Shown here piece by piece: positions 25,985 to 33,958 of a DNA stretch of 64,000 bases. The notes under the pieces were generated by a model. That model saw only the letters and a program-made list of their open reading frames with translations. It searched no databases and was not told the DNA's origin. A program made the position numbers and the translations under genes. Every line of letters begins with the position of its first letter. Positions within the stretch are counted from its first letter, which is position 1. Location of the stretch: contig PWFC01000020.1 in NCBI GenBank assembly GCA_003554025.1, forward strand, positions 1 to 64,000, in the 5' to 3' direction. This DNA comes from Mollicutes bacterium. GTDB lineage: Bacteria > Bacillota_I > Bacilli_A > Izemoplasmatales > Izemoplasmataceae.

Positions 25985-26839
25985 ATGCCCAAAATAGGTG
26001 TTGTCGCATGTACGAACGCTTGCCTCGACTATTTCGACCATGATTACGACATTCGCATCCTGCGTTCCATCATTCATTTAGGAGAAGAGGAATACCTCGA
26101 CCACATCGAACTCAAAGCCGAAGAGTTTTATCGTCGCTTGCAAAGCGACGCCAAACTGTTTCCAAAAACTTCGCAACCGCCCACGGCGGAAATGATCAAA
26201 ACGTATGAATCCATGCAAAAAGACGGATACACCGACATCATCGTCGTGACGATTTCATCCCACATGAGCGGCATTTACGGCGCCGCGCAGGTCGCCGCAA
26301 AAAGCGTTCCCGATGTGAACGTACACGTTTTCGACTCAAAATCCGTCGCGTATCCGCAAGCGAAAATGGCGCTTTTGGCCGCCGAGATGGCGGAAAAAAG
26401 CAAACCCGTCAAAGAAATTTTGGATGCCCTTGAAGACATTCGCAGTCACAACCACATTTTCTTTGCGGTCAACACCTTGGCCTATCTTGTCAAAAACGGC
26501 CGCCTATCAAACGCTCAAGGGTTTATGGGCAGCATGTTGAAAATCAAGCCTCTGCTCCATATATCCAAAGAAGGAAAAGTCGAGAACATCGAAAAAATCC
26601 GCACCTTCAAAAAAGCGGTGAAACGCGTCGTTGAAATGTATCTTGAAGAAACAAAAAATCTCGATGTTTCGCCCTTTATTTGCCACGCCCACAACAAAGA
26701 GGTTCGCGATGAAATCGAAGCGGCCTTAAAAGAGGCCGACCCGAATTTGAAAGAAGTCTTCAGCATGCCCCTAACCCCTGCGGTCGGCGCCCATGCGGGC
26801 CCCGGCGCCATCGGGCTCGGCTATATACAAAACCGCTGA
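25985..26839 (+). CDS. DegV family fatty-acid-binding protein (paralog 1)
   Basis: The 284-residue protein is a DegV/FakB-like fold, which in other Bacillota binds a fatty acid and presents it to the kinase FakA. Family blocks are VVTISSHMSGIYGAAQ, the central FFAVNTLAYLVKNGRLS, LKIKPLLHISKEGKVE and the C-terminal GAHAGPGAIGLGYI. The usual N-terminal DSTADLP motif is replaced by ACTNACLDYFD, a feature shared with the other two paralogs here (45127-45984 and 47258-48130). The ATG at 25985 follows GGGAG. It is 53 bases after the adenosyltransferase gene without an intervening terminator and ends in a strong terminator. Confidence 0.9.
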   Translation: MPKIGVVACTNACLDYFDHDYDIRILRSIIHLGEEEYLDHIELKAEEFYRRLQSDAKLFPKTSQPPTAEMIKTYESMQKDGYTDIIVVTISSHMSGIYGAAQVAAKSVPDVNVHVFDSKSVAYPQAKMALLAAEMAEKSKPVKEILDALEDIRSHNHIFFAVNTLAYLVKNGRLSNAQGFMGSMLKIKPLLHISKEGKVENIEKIRTFKKAVKRVVEMYLEETKNLDVSPFICHAHNKEVRDEIEAALKEADPNLKEVFSMPLTPAVGAHAGPGAIGLGYIQNR

Positions 26840-26842
26840 GAG

Positions 26843-26868
26843 AACACCCTTTTCAGGGTGTTTTTTTT
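26843..26868 (+). terminator. Terminator after degV paralog 1
   Basis: AACACCCT (26843-26850) pairs with AGGGTGTT (26855-26862) around TTTC and is followed by T6. Confidence 0.92.
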
Positions 26869-26882
26869 ATTGAGTCGTCTTA

Positions 26883-26927
26883 TTGTGTTTTACACAATTA
26901 TGTGATACACTAACTGTGTAATACACA
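26883..26927 (+). promoter_or_regulatory. PadR promoter with phased palindromic operators
   Basis: TTGTGT (26883-26888) and the extended -10 TGATACACT (TACACT 26906-26911) are spaced by 17 bases. Overlapping them are two 13-base palindromes, TGTGTTTTACACA (26884-26896) and TGTGTAATACACA (26915-26927), and a central GTGATACAC (26902-26910). Their centres (26890, 26906, 26921) are 15-16 bases apart. This fits autoregulation by the PadR protein encoded immediately downstream. Confidence 0.72.
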
Positions 26928-26944
26928 AAAAAAGGAGGGAGCTC

Positions 26945-27265
26945 ATGAATGCGCAATTCAAAAGAGGCATTGTCGAGTTGCTTGTTTTAAAGACGGTCGA
27001 AGAACGTCCCCGTTCGAGTTTCGAAGTGATCGAAGTTTTGAGCGAAGCGGTGGATGTGAACGAAAACACCATTTATCCGATTTTGCGAAGATTGAGCAAA
27101 CAAGGCTATTTTGACATTGAAAAGGACCATAGCGACATAGGCGCTCCGCGAAAAGTTTACACCATCACCAAAGAAGGTGAGGAACGCTTGGCGGAGTTTG
27201 AAAGAGAGTGGGAAACCTTCTTGCAGAATGTGTTAAAAATATTGGGGGGCAAGCGATATGGTTGA
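26945..27265 (+). CDS. PadR family transcriptional regulator
   Basis: The 106-residue protein is a short (class s-PadR) winged-helix regulator: KRGIVELLVLKTVEE, the recognition region VNENTIYPILRRLSKQGYFD, the wing APRKVYTITKEGEERL and a C-terminal dimerisation helix. It starts at an ATG after AGGAGGGAG and overlaps the next gene by eight bases, so it is co-translated with a HAAS membrane protein, a common PadR partner. The palindrome-rich promoter directly upstream suggests autorepression. Confidence 0.92.
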   Translation: MNAQFKRGIVELLVLKTVEERPRSSFEVIEVLSEAVDVNENTIYPILRRLSKQGYFDIEKDHSDIGAPRKVYTITKEGEERLAEFEREWETFLQNVLKILGGKRYG

Positions 27266-28358
27266 TCGATTCTTAGAAGCGCTTCGAGAAAAACTGCACT
27301 TGTTTGAGATGAGTGAAGACGAGAGACAAGACATCCTCTCCGACTATGAACAGATGATTCGCGACGGCCTTGACAAAGGCAAGAGCGAAGAAGAGGTTTT
27401 GGACATGCTAGGCACACCGGATTGTATCGTCGATTCGTTGAGCCAAGAATACAAAATGAAAAAAAGGTTGCCGGCATCGGAGAAGATTGTCGCGCTTTCG
27501 CCTTTCGTGTGTACGATTCTTTACATAATCATGGGCATTGCCGGAGGCCTTTGGCACCCAGGATGGCTGATTTTTCTGTTGATTCCGGTGACGGCGATTG
27601 TCTCCGATTCCATCAGCGAAGGAGAAAAGCATTTGCTGACGGCGATCAGTCCCTTTTTGGCCGTAATTTTCTTTTTCTTTCTTGGTTTCTTTCAAGGGCT
27701 TTGGCATCCCGGTTGGCTCGTCTTTTTCATTGTGCCGGTTTTCGCCATTTTCAATTCGAAAAAGTCTTTGTCCTTGTTGGCGCTTTTGACGTCCCTTTCT
27801 CCGTTTTTCACCTTGACGGCGTTTTTCATCGTCGGCCACATCACCGGTGTGTACCATCCGACCTGGGTGGTGTTGCTGCTAGTTTTGTTCCTCGGAATCC
27901 TGCATGAAAAAAAGGCCGCAGAGCGTTATATTTTAGCCGGTACCCTCGCTTTTTCCACCGCCCTTTATTTGGTTTTGGGGTATGCCTTTGAGGATTGGCT
28001 TTTGGCCCTTGGCGCCTATTTGATTTTCGCCGTTGCGCTTTTGGCGACGGGGAATCGCATCATTCAAATCGACGGTTTTGACACTCCGCTTGAAAAGTCT
28101 GTCGGCGTTGTGAGCTTGCTGTTGTTTGCGCTGATTGGCTATTTCTTTTCGCTGTTTGCGATCAGTTGGCTGTTTTTGCTTTTGATTCCAATCACTTCGA
28201 TATTGTTGAATGCCCGTGAAAGCAAGAAGTTCACCGCCATCAGTCCGTTTGTTTCGGTGGCCGCGTTTATGCTGATTGGGTATTTCGGCGGCTACTGGCA
28301 TCCGGGTTGGTTGGTATTTCTCCTAATTCCCATTGTGGCCATCATCGAAGACGCGTAA
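27258..28358 (+). CDS. HAAS-domain membrane protein with internal WHPGW repeats
   Basis: The 366-residue protein starts with a cytosolic HAAS/DUF1700-like three-helix domain (about 1-70; FEMSEDERQDILSDYEQM, EEEVLDMLGTPD). The remainder is membrane helices arranged as repeats. Units with WHPGWLIFLLIPVTAI, WHPGWLVFFIVPVFAI, YHPTWVVLLLVLFLGI, ISWLFLLLIPITSI and WHPGWLVFLLIPIVAI recur roughly every 55-60 residues, most preceded by an SPF motif and a hydrophobic helix. The repeats are clear in the sequence; their function is unknown. The PadR gene just upstream overlaps by eight bases, so membrane stress or drug response is a reasonable inference. Confidence 0.85.
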   Translation: MVDRFLEALREKLHLFEMSEDERQDILSDYEQMIRDGLDKGKSEEEVLDMLGTPDCIVDSLSQEYKMKKRLPASEKIVALSPFVCTILYIIMGIAGGLWHPGWLIFLLIPVTAIVSDSISEGEKHLLTAISPFLAVIFFFFLGFFQGLWHPGWLVFFIVPVFAIFNSKKSLSLLALLTSLSPFFTLTAFFIVGHITGVYHPTWVVLLLVLFLGILHEKKAAERYILAGTLAFSTALYLVLGYAFEDWLLALGAYLIFAVALLATGNRIIQIDGFDTPLEKSVGVVSLLLFALIGYFFSLFAISWLFLLLIPITSILLNARESKKFTAISPFVSVAAFMLIGYFGGYWHPGWLVFLLIPIVAIIEDA

Positions 28359-28399
28359 ATGCGTTTGACATAGTAAACGTCTTGAAAAGGAGATATTCT

Positions 28400-28735
28400 A
28401 TGATTGATCCAAAGACGTATCTCAAGCACGAAATCATTCTCATCTTAGCGACCATGAACCACCTTTTGATTGTGACGTTTATCGTCGAACCTTCGATTCT
28501 AGCGGCGATTTTGGGCTTTTTTGTGGGCGTCATCAATTTGGCGTTTTTGATCCATTATTTCACGCTGGCCATCCGGTTGTATTCTCACTATCGTGCACAA
28601 GAGGAGTTTTCAGACCATCCGGTTTTGCTTGTGAATTTGATTTTCGGCGTCTTGTTCAATGGTGCTTTTATGTACCTTTTGTTTGTTTTGTTGTTTAACT
28701 ACATACTTTCTTTCGGTTCGCTCTTCACCGGATAA
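28400..28735 (+). CDS. Small integral membrane protein, unknown
   Basis: The 111-residue protein has three to four hydrophobic helices (about 10-28, 32-55 and 75-105) and a short charged loop (SHYRAQEEFSDH). AAAAGGAGA before the ATG at 28400 gives a good ribosome site; an open frame extends upstream but lacks one. It lies 41 bases after the WHPGW-repeat gene with no terminator, so it is probably the third gene of the PadR operon. I do not recognise a family. Confidence 0.75.
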   Translation: MIDPKTYLKHEIILILATMNHLLIVTFIVEPSILAAILGFFVGVINLAFLIHYFTLAIRLYSHYRAQEEFSDHPVLLVNLIFGVLFNGAFMYLLFVLLFNYILSFGSLFTG

Positions 28736-28767
28736 ACGCAAATTTTTACAACGATTTCTTGGTCGCG

Positions 28768-28776
28768 TGCTATAAT
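28768..28776 (+). promoter_or_regulatory. Extended -10 promoter of gpx
   Basis: TGCTATAAT (TATAAT at 28771-28776) is followed by AAGGAGGCGG and the gpx ATG. A TTTACA at 28745-28750 is 20 bases away, too far for a normal -35. Confidence 0.6.
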
Positions 28777-28796
28777 AACATCAAGGAGGCGGTAAG

Positions 28797-29276
28797 ATGA
28801 AACTCTACGACATCGAGGTCAAAAGCATCGATGGAGAAGCGTACGAACTCAAACGTTACGAGGGGAAAGTTCTCCTCATTGTCAACACCGCAAGCAAATG
28901 CGGCTTTACCAAGCAGTTTGAGACTTTGGAGAAACTCTACAAAAACCACAAGGACAGCGGTTTTGTCGTATTGGGGTTTCCCTGCAACCAGTTTTTGCGC
29001 CAAGAACCGCTTTCTCACGAGGAAATCGTCGAGTTTTGCACATTGCACTACGGCGTCACCTTTCCCATGCACGAAAAGATCGATGTGAAGAAAAAAACCA
29101 TTCACCCACTGTATAAGCATTTGACGGAAAACGCTCCAAAAGGACAAACCGGAACCGTCAAGTGGAATTTCGAGAAGTTTTTGATTGGCAAAGACGGAAC
29201 GATTCTCAAACGGTATCGTTCAAAGGTCGACCCGCTTGAAATCGAACACGATGTCAAAAAAGCGTTGGAGGCATAG
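28797..29276 (+). CDS. gpx: Glutathione peroxidase family thiol peroxidase
   Basis: The 159-residue protein is a Cys-type GPx (BsaA-like) with the catalytic Cys35 in NTASKCGFTKQF, the GFPCNQF block and the tryptophan motif VKWNFEKFL. Bacterial relatives use thioredoxin instead of glutathione. It follows AAGGAGGCGG and is joined by one base to the small gene at 29278. Together with Tpx (11180-11686) it gives two independent peroxide-reducing systems. Confidence 0.93.
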   Translation: MKLYDIEVKSIDGEAYELKRYEGKVLLIVNTASKCGFTKQFETLEKLYKNHKDSGFVVLGFPCNQFLRQEPLSHEEIVEFCTLHYGVTFPMHEKIDVKKKTIHPLYKHLTENAPKGQTGTVKWNFEKFLIGKDGTILKRYRSKVDPLEIEHDVKKALEA

Positions 29277-29277
29277 T

Positions 29278-29589
29278 ATGGATTGGCGCGAACGAGCGAA
29301 GCAAGCTCGGAAACTGGCTGAAAGCGGCCGGTTTGAACAAAAATTAAGCAACGATTTTTCCCGCTTTGTGAAACCACCGGTCAAAGATTCGTTTTCGCAC
29401 GAAGGCAAAACGTTCTCGCTTTTGTACGACAAACGAGAAGACGTCTTTGTCTATGGACGAATTGAAGAAAGGGAGTCTCACAAAGCGCTTCATTATCTGT
29501 CTTTTTTGCAATACGACCGAACGTTTGGAGACGACGACGCTTACGAGTGGTACGACGTCTACCGTTTCGGTTTTGACGATTTGGATTAA
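29278..29589 (+). CDS. Small soluble protein of unknown function
   Basis: The 103-residue protein has a basic helical N-terminus (DWRERAKQARKLAESGRFEQ) and an acidic, aromatic C-terminal half ending in YEWYDVYRFGFDDLD. TTGGAGGC upstream of the ATG (end of gpx) is its ribosome site, and the gpx stop is one base away, so the two are one transcript. No domain is recognised. A role linked to peroxide defence is only suggested by position. Confidence 0.7.
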   Translation: MDWRERAKQARKLAESGRFEQKLSNDFSRFVKPPVKDSFSHEGKTFSLLYDKREDVFVYGRIEERESHKALHYLSFLQYDRTFGDDDAYEWYDVYRFGFDDLD

Positions 29590-29626
29590 ACAAAGAAACG
29601 TCATTATAAAATAAAAGAGGTGTCCA

Positions 29627-31090
29627 ATGAAAAAAACTTTTGGCATTGTCCTATTTTTGTTGATGGCTTTTGCGTTGTCGGCGTGCGGGATATTCGGAGG
29701 CGAAGCCGAAGATTCGGTCGATGATCTTATCGAAACCCACGACGGCGGTTTGAAACACCTGCAGCCCTTGAGCGACAGCGTTGAAGGAAGCGACGATTAC
29801 TCCACGTCTTTATCGCTCAATCTTTCCTTTGAGGATCCGATGGATCCAAACAACACACAAACGTTATACCTTTCATACGCGGAAAGTTTCTCCCGCAGTG
29901 AAGCCGGGATTGTCACCGAAACCAAGACAATCCTAGAAATTGACGATGAAACCTTCGAGTTGCATTACCTTACCGTCGAAGACGAGGACACCATAACTTA
30001 TTATATCCTTGCCGACCGATTGCTCGATGAACTGCAACAAGATTTGGATGAAGAAGCGATGTCCGGCGACATTCGCGAAATCTTCGCCATCGACCATGAT
30101 ATGATGAAACTTGTCATTGACAAAGAGATGCTCGATGAATACGACGATTTAGTAAAAAGCGACATGGACGACAGTCTTGCGCCGTATGGACTCGATATTG
30201 AAGACATCGAAGCGATGCTTGAAAGCATGGAGCGTTTCAGCAAATATGCGAGCGTCGGCTATTACGACGATCATGAGCATTTAGAAGCCGACGTGGAAAA
30301 AATCGACGAAACGACCGTAGCCACCATCGTCACCTTCACCCCCGAGATGCTTCAAGCGATGGCGAACGACTTGCTTGAAGATTTGATCGATTTCATGCAT
30401 GAACACGAAGTCGAAGGCGCTCCCCAGTCTAAAGAAGATTTCGAAGGCTATGACGAGATGATGGCCAACATCGCAGAAGCGGGGCCCTATGAACTGCGCA
30501 TTCACCACGCCCCCTCCGATTTGACGTGGATGAGCTTTGAATTCGATGTCGCATCTTTGCTGCACGATCTTGCGGGAGACGAAGCGTCACCGATTCAAGC
30601 GTTTGACCTTTCCGTTTTTGTTTCAATCACTTCCGACATCGAATTGCCCACACCATACACCGATGCGAACGACATCCTCGATGAATTCATCAAACTTTTG
30701 ATGGTGCAAATAGCCTTTGACGACATTTTGGAACAAGTGAATAAACTTGCCAACGAAGGCGTTTTGGACGAGGGCGCATACACGTTGAGCCAAGTGAAAA
30801 GCGAAGCCGAGAATCGTTTTCGCCACTTTTTCATCCCGCCCATTTTCGCCAAAAACACAAGCAGCGTCACAGTGGGCACGGATGCTGTTTCTGCCGATCT
30901 TTACTATATCGACGACACTCCGGTTTTCAACGATACGTTGACCCATGCCGAGCTCGATGCGCTTTTAAACACCGAAAGCATCGACAGAACCTTGCTTCTG
31001 GACATTATTTCCCTGATCGACGAGGACAGTTACGATTACAAGTATTTCCTGATCGTTTTCATGGAGGAAATCGAGACATCGATGCCCTGA
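29627..31090 (+). CDS. Acidic lipoprotein of unknown function
   Basis: The 487-residue product has a signal peptide and lipobox (FALSAC, Cys20) and should be anchored on the outer face of the membrane. The mature part is strongly acidic, with Asp/Glu-rich helical stretches (about 125-235) and beta-rich segments such as SLNLSFEDPMDPNNTQTLYL. Several blocks (DHEHLEADVEKIDETTVATI, TFTPEMLQAMANDLLED) resemble the pattern of DUF-type bacterial lipoproteins that bind lipids or metals, but I recognise no family. AAAGAGGTG precedes the ATG by 6 bases. It ends at a strong two-way terminator. Confidence 0.82.
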   Translation: MKKTFGIVLFLLMAFALSACGIFGGEAEDSVDDLIETHDGGLKHLQPLSDSVEGSDDYSTSLSLNLSFEDPMDPNNTQTLYLSYAESFSRSEAGIVTETKTILEIDDETFELHYLTVEDEDTITYYILADRLLDELQQDLDEEAMSGDIREIFAIDHDMMKLVIDKEMLDEYDDLVKSDMDDSLAPYGLDIEDIEAMLESMERFSKYASVGYYDDHEHLEADVEKIDETTVATIVTFTPEMLQAMANDLLEDLIDFMHEHEVEGAPQSKEDFEGYDEMMANIAEAGPYELRIHHAPSDLTWMSFEFDVASLLHDLAGDEASPIQAFDLSVFVSITSDIELPTPYTDANDILDEFIKLLMVQIAFDDILEQVNKLANEGVLDEGAYTLSQVKSEAENRFRHFFIPPIFAKNTSSVTVGTDAVSADLYYIDDTPVFNDTLTHAELDALLNTESIDRTLLLDIISLIDEDSYDYKYFLIVFMEEIETSMP

Positions 31091-31100
31091 TTCATGCCAC

Positions 31101-31142
31101 AAAAAAAGGTACGGTGCGGCTTTTGCCGCTCCGTACCTTTTT
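31101..31142. terminator. Bidirectional terminator between convergent genes
   Basis: The stem AAAAGGTACGG (31104-31114) and CCGTACCTTTT (31131-31141) is extended by inner GCGGC (31116-31120) and GCCGC (31125-31129) around TTTT. A-runs and T-runs on the two sides let it stop both the lipoprotein gene and the HD-GYP gene. Confidence 0.92.
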
Positions 31143-33165
31143 ACTCTTCGTAAAGGTAGTCGATTATGCCCTCTTCGATCAAACGAATGGCGGCATCCGC
31201 GCATTTTGGCTCAAATTGAGAGCCCTTTTCCTGATACAGTTCGTTGATGATTTGCGGTGGGGTTTTTGCCGGCGAGTAAGGCTGCTTTCTTCCCATGGCC
31301 GCAATCGCTTCGGCTAAAGCCAAAACGCATGCCTCAACGGGAATCTCGTCGCCTTTTAGACCTTCGGGATACCCCTGGCCGTCGTAACGTTCGTGGTGGC
31401 TTTTCACGTAGAAGGCGATGTCGCTTAGCGCACGGGATTTCTTCAACAGATTACTGCCGAGCTCGGCGTGGCGTTTCATCTGCTCGTATTCGTCGACGCT
31501 ATATTGGCCTTCTTTGCGGACGACATCCCTGCTAACGCCGATTTTCCCGATGTCGTGGGTGATGCCGGCCCAATAGAGCTTGTTGACGGTTTCACGGTCG
31601 AACTTTAAAGCCGTTGCGAGTTCGCTGGCGATGTAGGCGACGTCCTCGCTATGAAATCGAATGGTTTCGTCGAACATTCCAATGGTCGTAAGCAAACTCG
31701 AAACCATGCTTCGTTTCATCCTGTTGTGTTTTTGGATGGATACTTCCGCTTCAAAGAAGCTATTCATCAGCATATTCAGCGTTTGCAAATAGTCTAGAAT
31801 ATGTTCGTCAAACGTGTCGTCGCTACCCTCGCGTATGTCAAAACTCATCTCGCAAACCAACTCCGGGCCGATTTTGACGCTCATCATGACGCTTTCCTTG
31901 ATGGAGGGGTTGTGTTTGCGGTAGCTTTCGTAGTGTTCGCCCAACGATTCTTTCAAGCGCTGTTCCATATTGGTGAGCCGTTCGGGCTTGTCCAAGTTCG
32001 CTTTCCATTCGGATACGTTAAACGCTTTTGAATTGAGAAATTCTAAGTCGTGCCCCACCGCATCGATGTAATGAATGCGGTCTTCTTTGACCATCATGCA
32101 GCTGCCGTAATCAATGCGGTTGAAAAGACGGTAAATCATCCTAAAAATTTTCGAAGCGACCGCATCGGTTGCGTCGGGGTCTTTGACGGTGACGGTTTCG
32201 GCAAAGGAGAAGAGGCTTTCTGTCGAGTTCACCAATTGTTCGAGCCGGGTTCGTCTTTGTTTCAAATCCTCCTGTTCAAGATTCAATGTAAAAAGAATGT
32301 AGCGGATGGAAAGAAAGACAAAGGTGATGACGGTCAAAAAGACATTGACTTCAAGGAAGTATTCAAAATAGCTCGCTTCGCCCAAAAAAGGCGGAAAGAA
32401 AACCATGACGCTAAGAAAGATCAAGGAACCGATGACCAAAGAACGGTAGGGAAAATAGAAAGCGACGATAACGGCAAGTGGAAAAAATAGGAATTTGTGT
32501 GTGCCATACCCCACAAAGGGAATTTGTCGGTTGAAAAACAACAACGTGAACAGAAGAAGGATAAAGTAAAAAAAGACCTCTTCGCGAAGCGAACGTTTAG
32601 TGTATTCCTCTCCGTCCAAATGAAGCGCCAAGGAAAAAGGAATGCCGAAATACAAAAGACCGAAAAAGTCGCCACCGGCCCAAATTAGAGCGCTCCCCCA
32701 AAACGCATCGATTTCAAGGACGCCAAGCATAAGCAACGTTAAGTTGCTCAAAATGGCGGCGGTAAACGATATGGCGATAAACACGGCAAAAAACAGCGTC
32801 GTATCGCGAAAAGTGATGCGCCAGTTCACGTTCATTTTGAGCAAAAACCATGCGCCATACCATACGACAACGCTTGTTATGGCGGCGGAGAAGAGCGATT
32901 GCGCAGGAACCATCCATCCGGAGGTAGGCTGGATTAAGCCGTGTGAAAACAAATATCCGACAAGCAAGCCGAGAAAAACGCTATAAGCGATGGATTTTTT
33001 GTGAAAAACCATCAGAAACGCAAACACAAAACCTATCGAAGGCCAGACCAGGCTCGCATCAAAGACGCTGATTGTGAACGCGTGACCGATTGGCACAGTC
33101 GCGCCGCAAAGAAAAAACGCCAGCATTTTTTTGTGGTGCGTCTTAACGATCGCCATAATGTCCAT
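31141..33165 (-). CDS. Membrane-bound HD-GYP phosphodiesterase, second paralog
   Basis: The 674-residue protein repeats the architecture of the gene at 16203-18224: an N-terminal membrane region of about eight to nine helices (about 12-295; WPSIGFVFAFLMVFHKKS, WAGGDFFGLLYFGIPFS), a linker, a GAF-like region and a C-terminal HD-GYP domain. Motifs are HSEDVAYIAS, HDIGKIG, HAELG, HHERYDGQGYPEGL and, in place of the usual ADVFDAM, LAEAIAAM. The HD and GYP residues are intact, so hydrolysis of a cyclic dinucleotide is expected. The two copies differ most in the sensor half. The ATG at 33165 is used; an in-frame ATG nine bases downstream is possible. Confidence 0.87.
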   Translation of the reverse strand: MDIMAIVKTHHKKMLAFFLCGATVPIGHAFTISVFDASLVWPSIGFVFAFLMVFHKKSIAYSVFLGLLVGYLFSHGLIQPTSGWMVPAQSLFSAAITSVVVWYGAWFLLKMNVNWRITFRDTTLFFAVFIAISFTAAILSNLTLLMLGVLEIDAFWGSALIWAGGDFFGLLYFGIPFSLALHLDGEEYTKRSLREEVFFYFILLLFTLLFFNRQIPFVGYGTHKFLFFPLAVIVAFYFPYRSLVIGSLIFLSVMVFFPPFLGEASYFEYFLEVNVFLTVITFVFLSIRYILFTLNLEQEDLKQRRTRLEQLVNSTESLFSFAETVTVKDPDATDAVASKIFRMIYRLFNRIDYGSCMMVKEDRIHYIDAVGHDLEFLNSKAFNVSEWKANLDKPERLTNMEQRLKESLGEHYESYRKHNPSIKESVMMSVKIGPELVCEMSFDIREGSDDTFDEHILDYLQTLNMLMNSFFEAEVSIQKHNRMKRSMVSSLLTTIGMFDETIRFHSEDVAYIASELATALKFDRETVNKLYWAGITHDIGKIGVSRDVVRKEGQYSVDEYEQMKRHAELGSNLLKKSRALSDIAFYVKSHHERYDGQGYPEGLKGDEIPVEACVLALAEAIAAMGRKQPYSPAKTPPQIINELYQEKGSQFEPKCADAAIRLIEEGIIDYLYEE

Positions 33166-33191
33166 GATACCACCGACCTTTCAACACTTAC

Positions 33192-33200
33192 ATTTTATCA
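33192..33200 (-). promoter_or_regulatory. Extended -10 promoter of the second HD-GYP gene
   Basis: On the minus strand TGATAAAAT reads from 33200 to 33192, about 26 bases before the ATG. Confidence 0.5.
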
Positions 33201-33225
33201 TACTTTTCGCTTCATTGTGTATTCA

Positions 33226-33254
33226 CTCACAAAGAGTTCTCGATGTGTTATAAT
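33226..33254 (+). promoter_or_regulatory. Promoter of the YgjV-like gene
   Basis: Extended -10 TGTTATAAT (TATAAT 33249-33254) with CTCACA at 33226-33231, spacing 17. It is divergent from the HD-GYP promoter. Confidence 0.6.
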
Positions 33255-33280
33255 GTGAAGGACTTCAAAGGAGGTTTTTT

Positions 33281-33907
33281 ATGGAATTCATCGAATGGAT
33301 TGGCTACGTTGCGTCGTTTATCATTTTGGTATCTTTGCTGATGCGTTCGCTCAAGCGCCTGCGCATCATCAATTTGATCGGCGCTTTGATATTTGCGGTG
33401 TACGGTTATCTCATATCCGCGCCTCCGGTTATGGTGATGAACCTAGGCATCCTCTTTGTGAACGTCTATTATCTGCGGCAAATTTACACATCGAAAGAAT
33501 ACTTCAAGATTATCTCTTTGTCCTTGGTTGGCGAATACGTACGTTCGCTGATCGATTTCCACCGCAAGGACATCGAAAAATTCATGCCGCTTCCGGAGGA
33601 CGCGCTTGATGAGAGTACCTTCCGGTTTCTTATTGTTCGAAACATGGTTCCGGCCGGCATTTTTGCCGCCAAGCCCTTTGACGATACCACGCTCGAAGTC
33701 ACCCTTGATTACGCCATGCGTCCCTATCAGGACTTTAAGACCGGGCAATACATCTACCAAAGTCAACGACACCGTTTTCTAAACGAAGGGTATGAAAGAC
33801 TCATTGCTTTCGTGCATTCAACGGTGCACGAGAAATATTTGAAACGCATGGGCTTTTCCGAAACGACTCTTGACGATGGACGCCCCGCCTATATAAAAAA
33901 TGTCTGA
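33281..33907 (+). CDS. YgjV-like membrane protein with C-terminal GNAT-like domain
   Basis: The 208-residue protein has three N-terminal helices (about 5-22, 29-47 and 50-70) with the YgjV-like pattern IGYVASFIILVSLLMRSLKRLRIIN. The C-terminal 135 residues are soluble, and the pattern FRFLIVRNMVPAGIFAAKP, then LDYAMRPYQDFKTGQYIY and an end-segment EKYLKRMGFSET, resembles a GNAT acetyltransferase fold. The joined architecture is seen in some Bacteroidota and Bacillota, and its substrate is unknown. AAAGGAGG precedes the ATG. The gene is monocistronic with a terminator. Confidence 0.75.
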   Translation: MEFIEWIGYVASFIILVSLLMRSLKRLRIINLIGALIFAVYGYLISAPPVMVMNLGILFVNVYYLRQIYTSKEYFKIISLSLVGEYVRSLIDFHRKDIEKFMPLPEDALDESTFRFLIVRNMVPAGIFAAKPFDDTTLEVTLDYAMRPYQDFKTGQYIYQSQRHRFLNEGYERLIAFVHSTVHEKYLKRMGFSETTLDDGRPAYIKNV

Positions 33908-33913
33908 TAAAAG

Positions 33914-33937
33914 TACGGAGAAAATCCGTATTTTTTT
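33914..33937 (+). terminator. Terminator of the YgjV-like gene
   Basis: TACGGA (33914-33919) pairs with TCCGTA (33925-33930) around GAAAA and is followed by seven T. Confidence 0.87.
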
Positions 33938-33958
33938 CTTTTATCCCCCCACAGGAGG

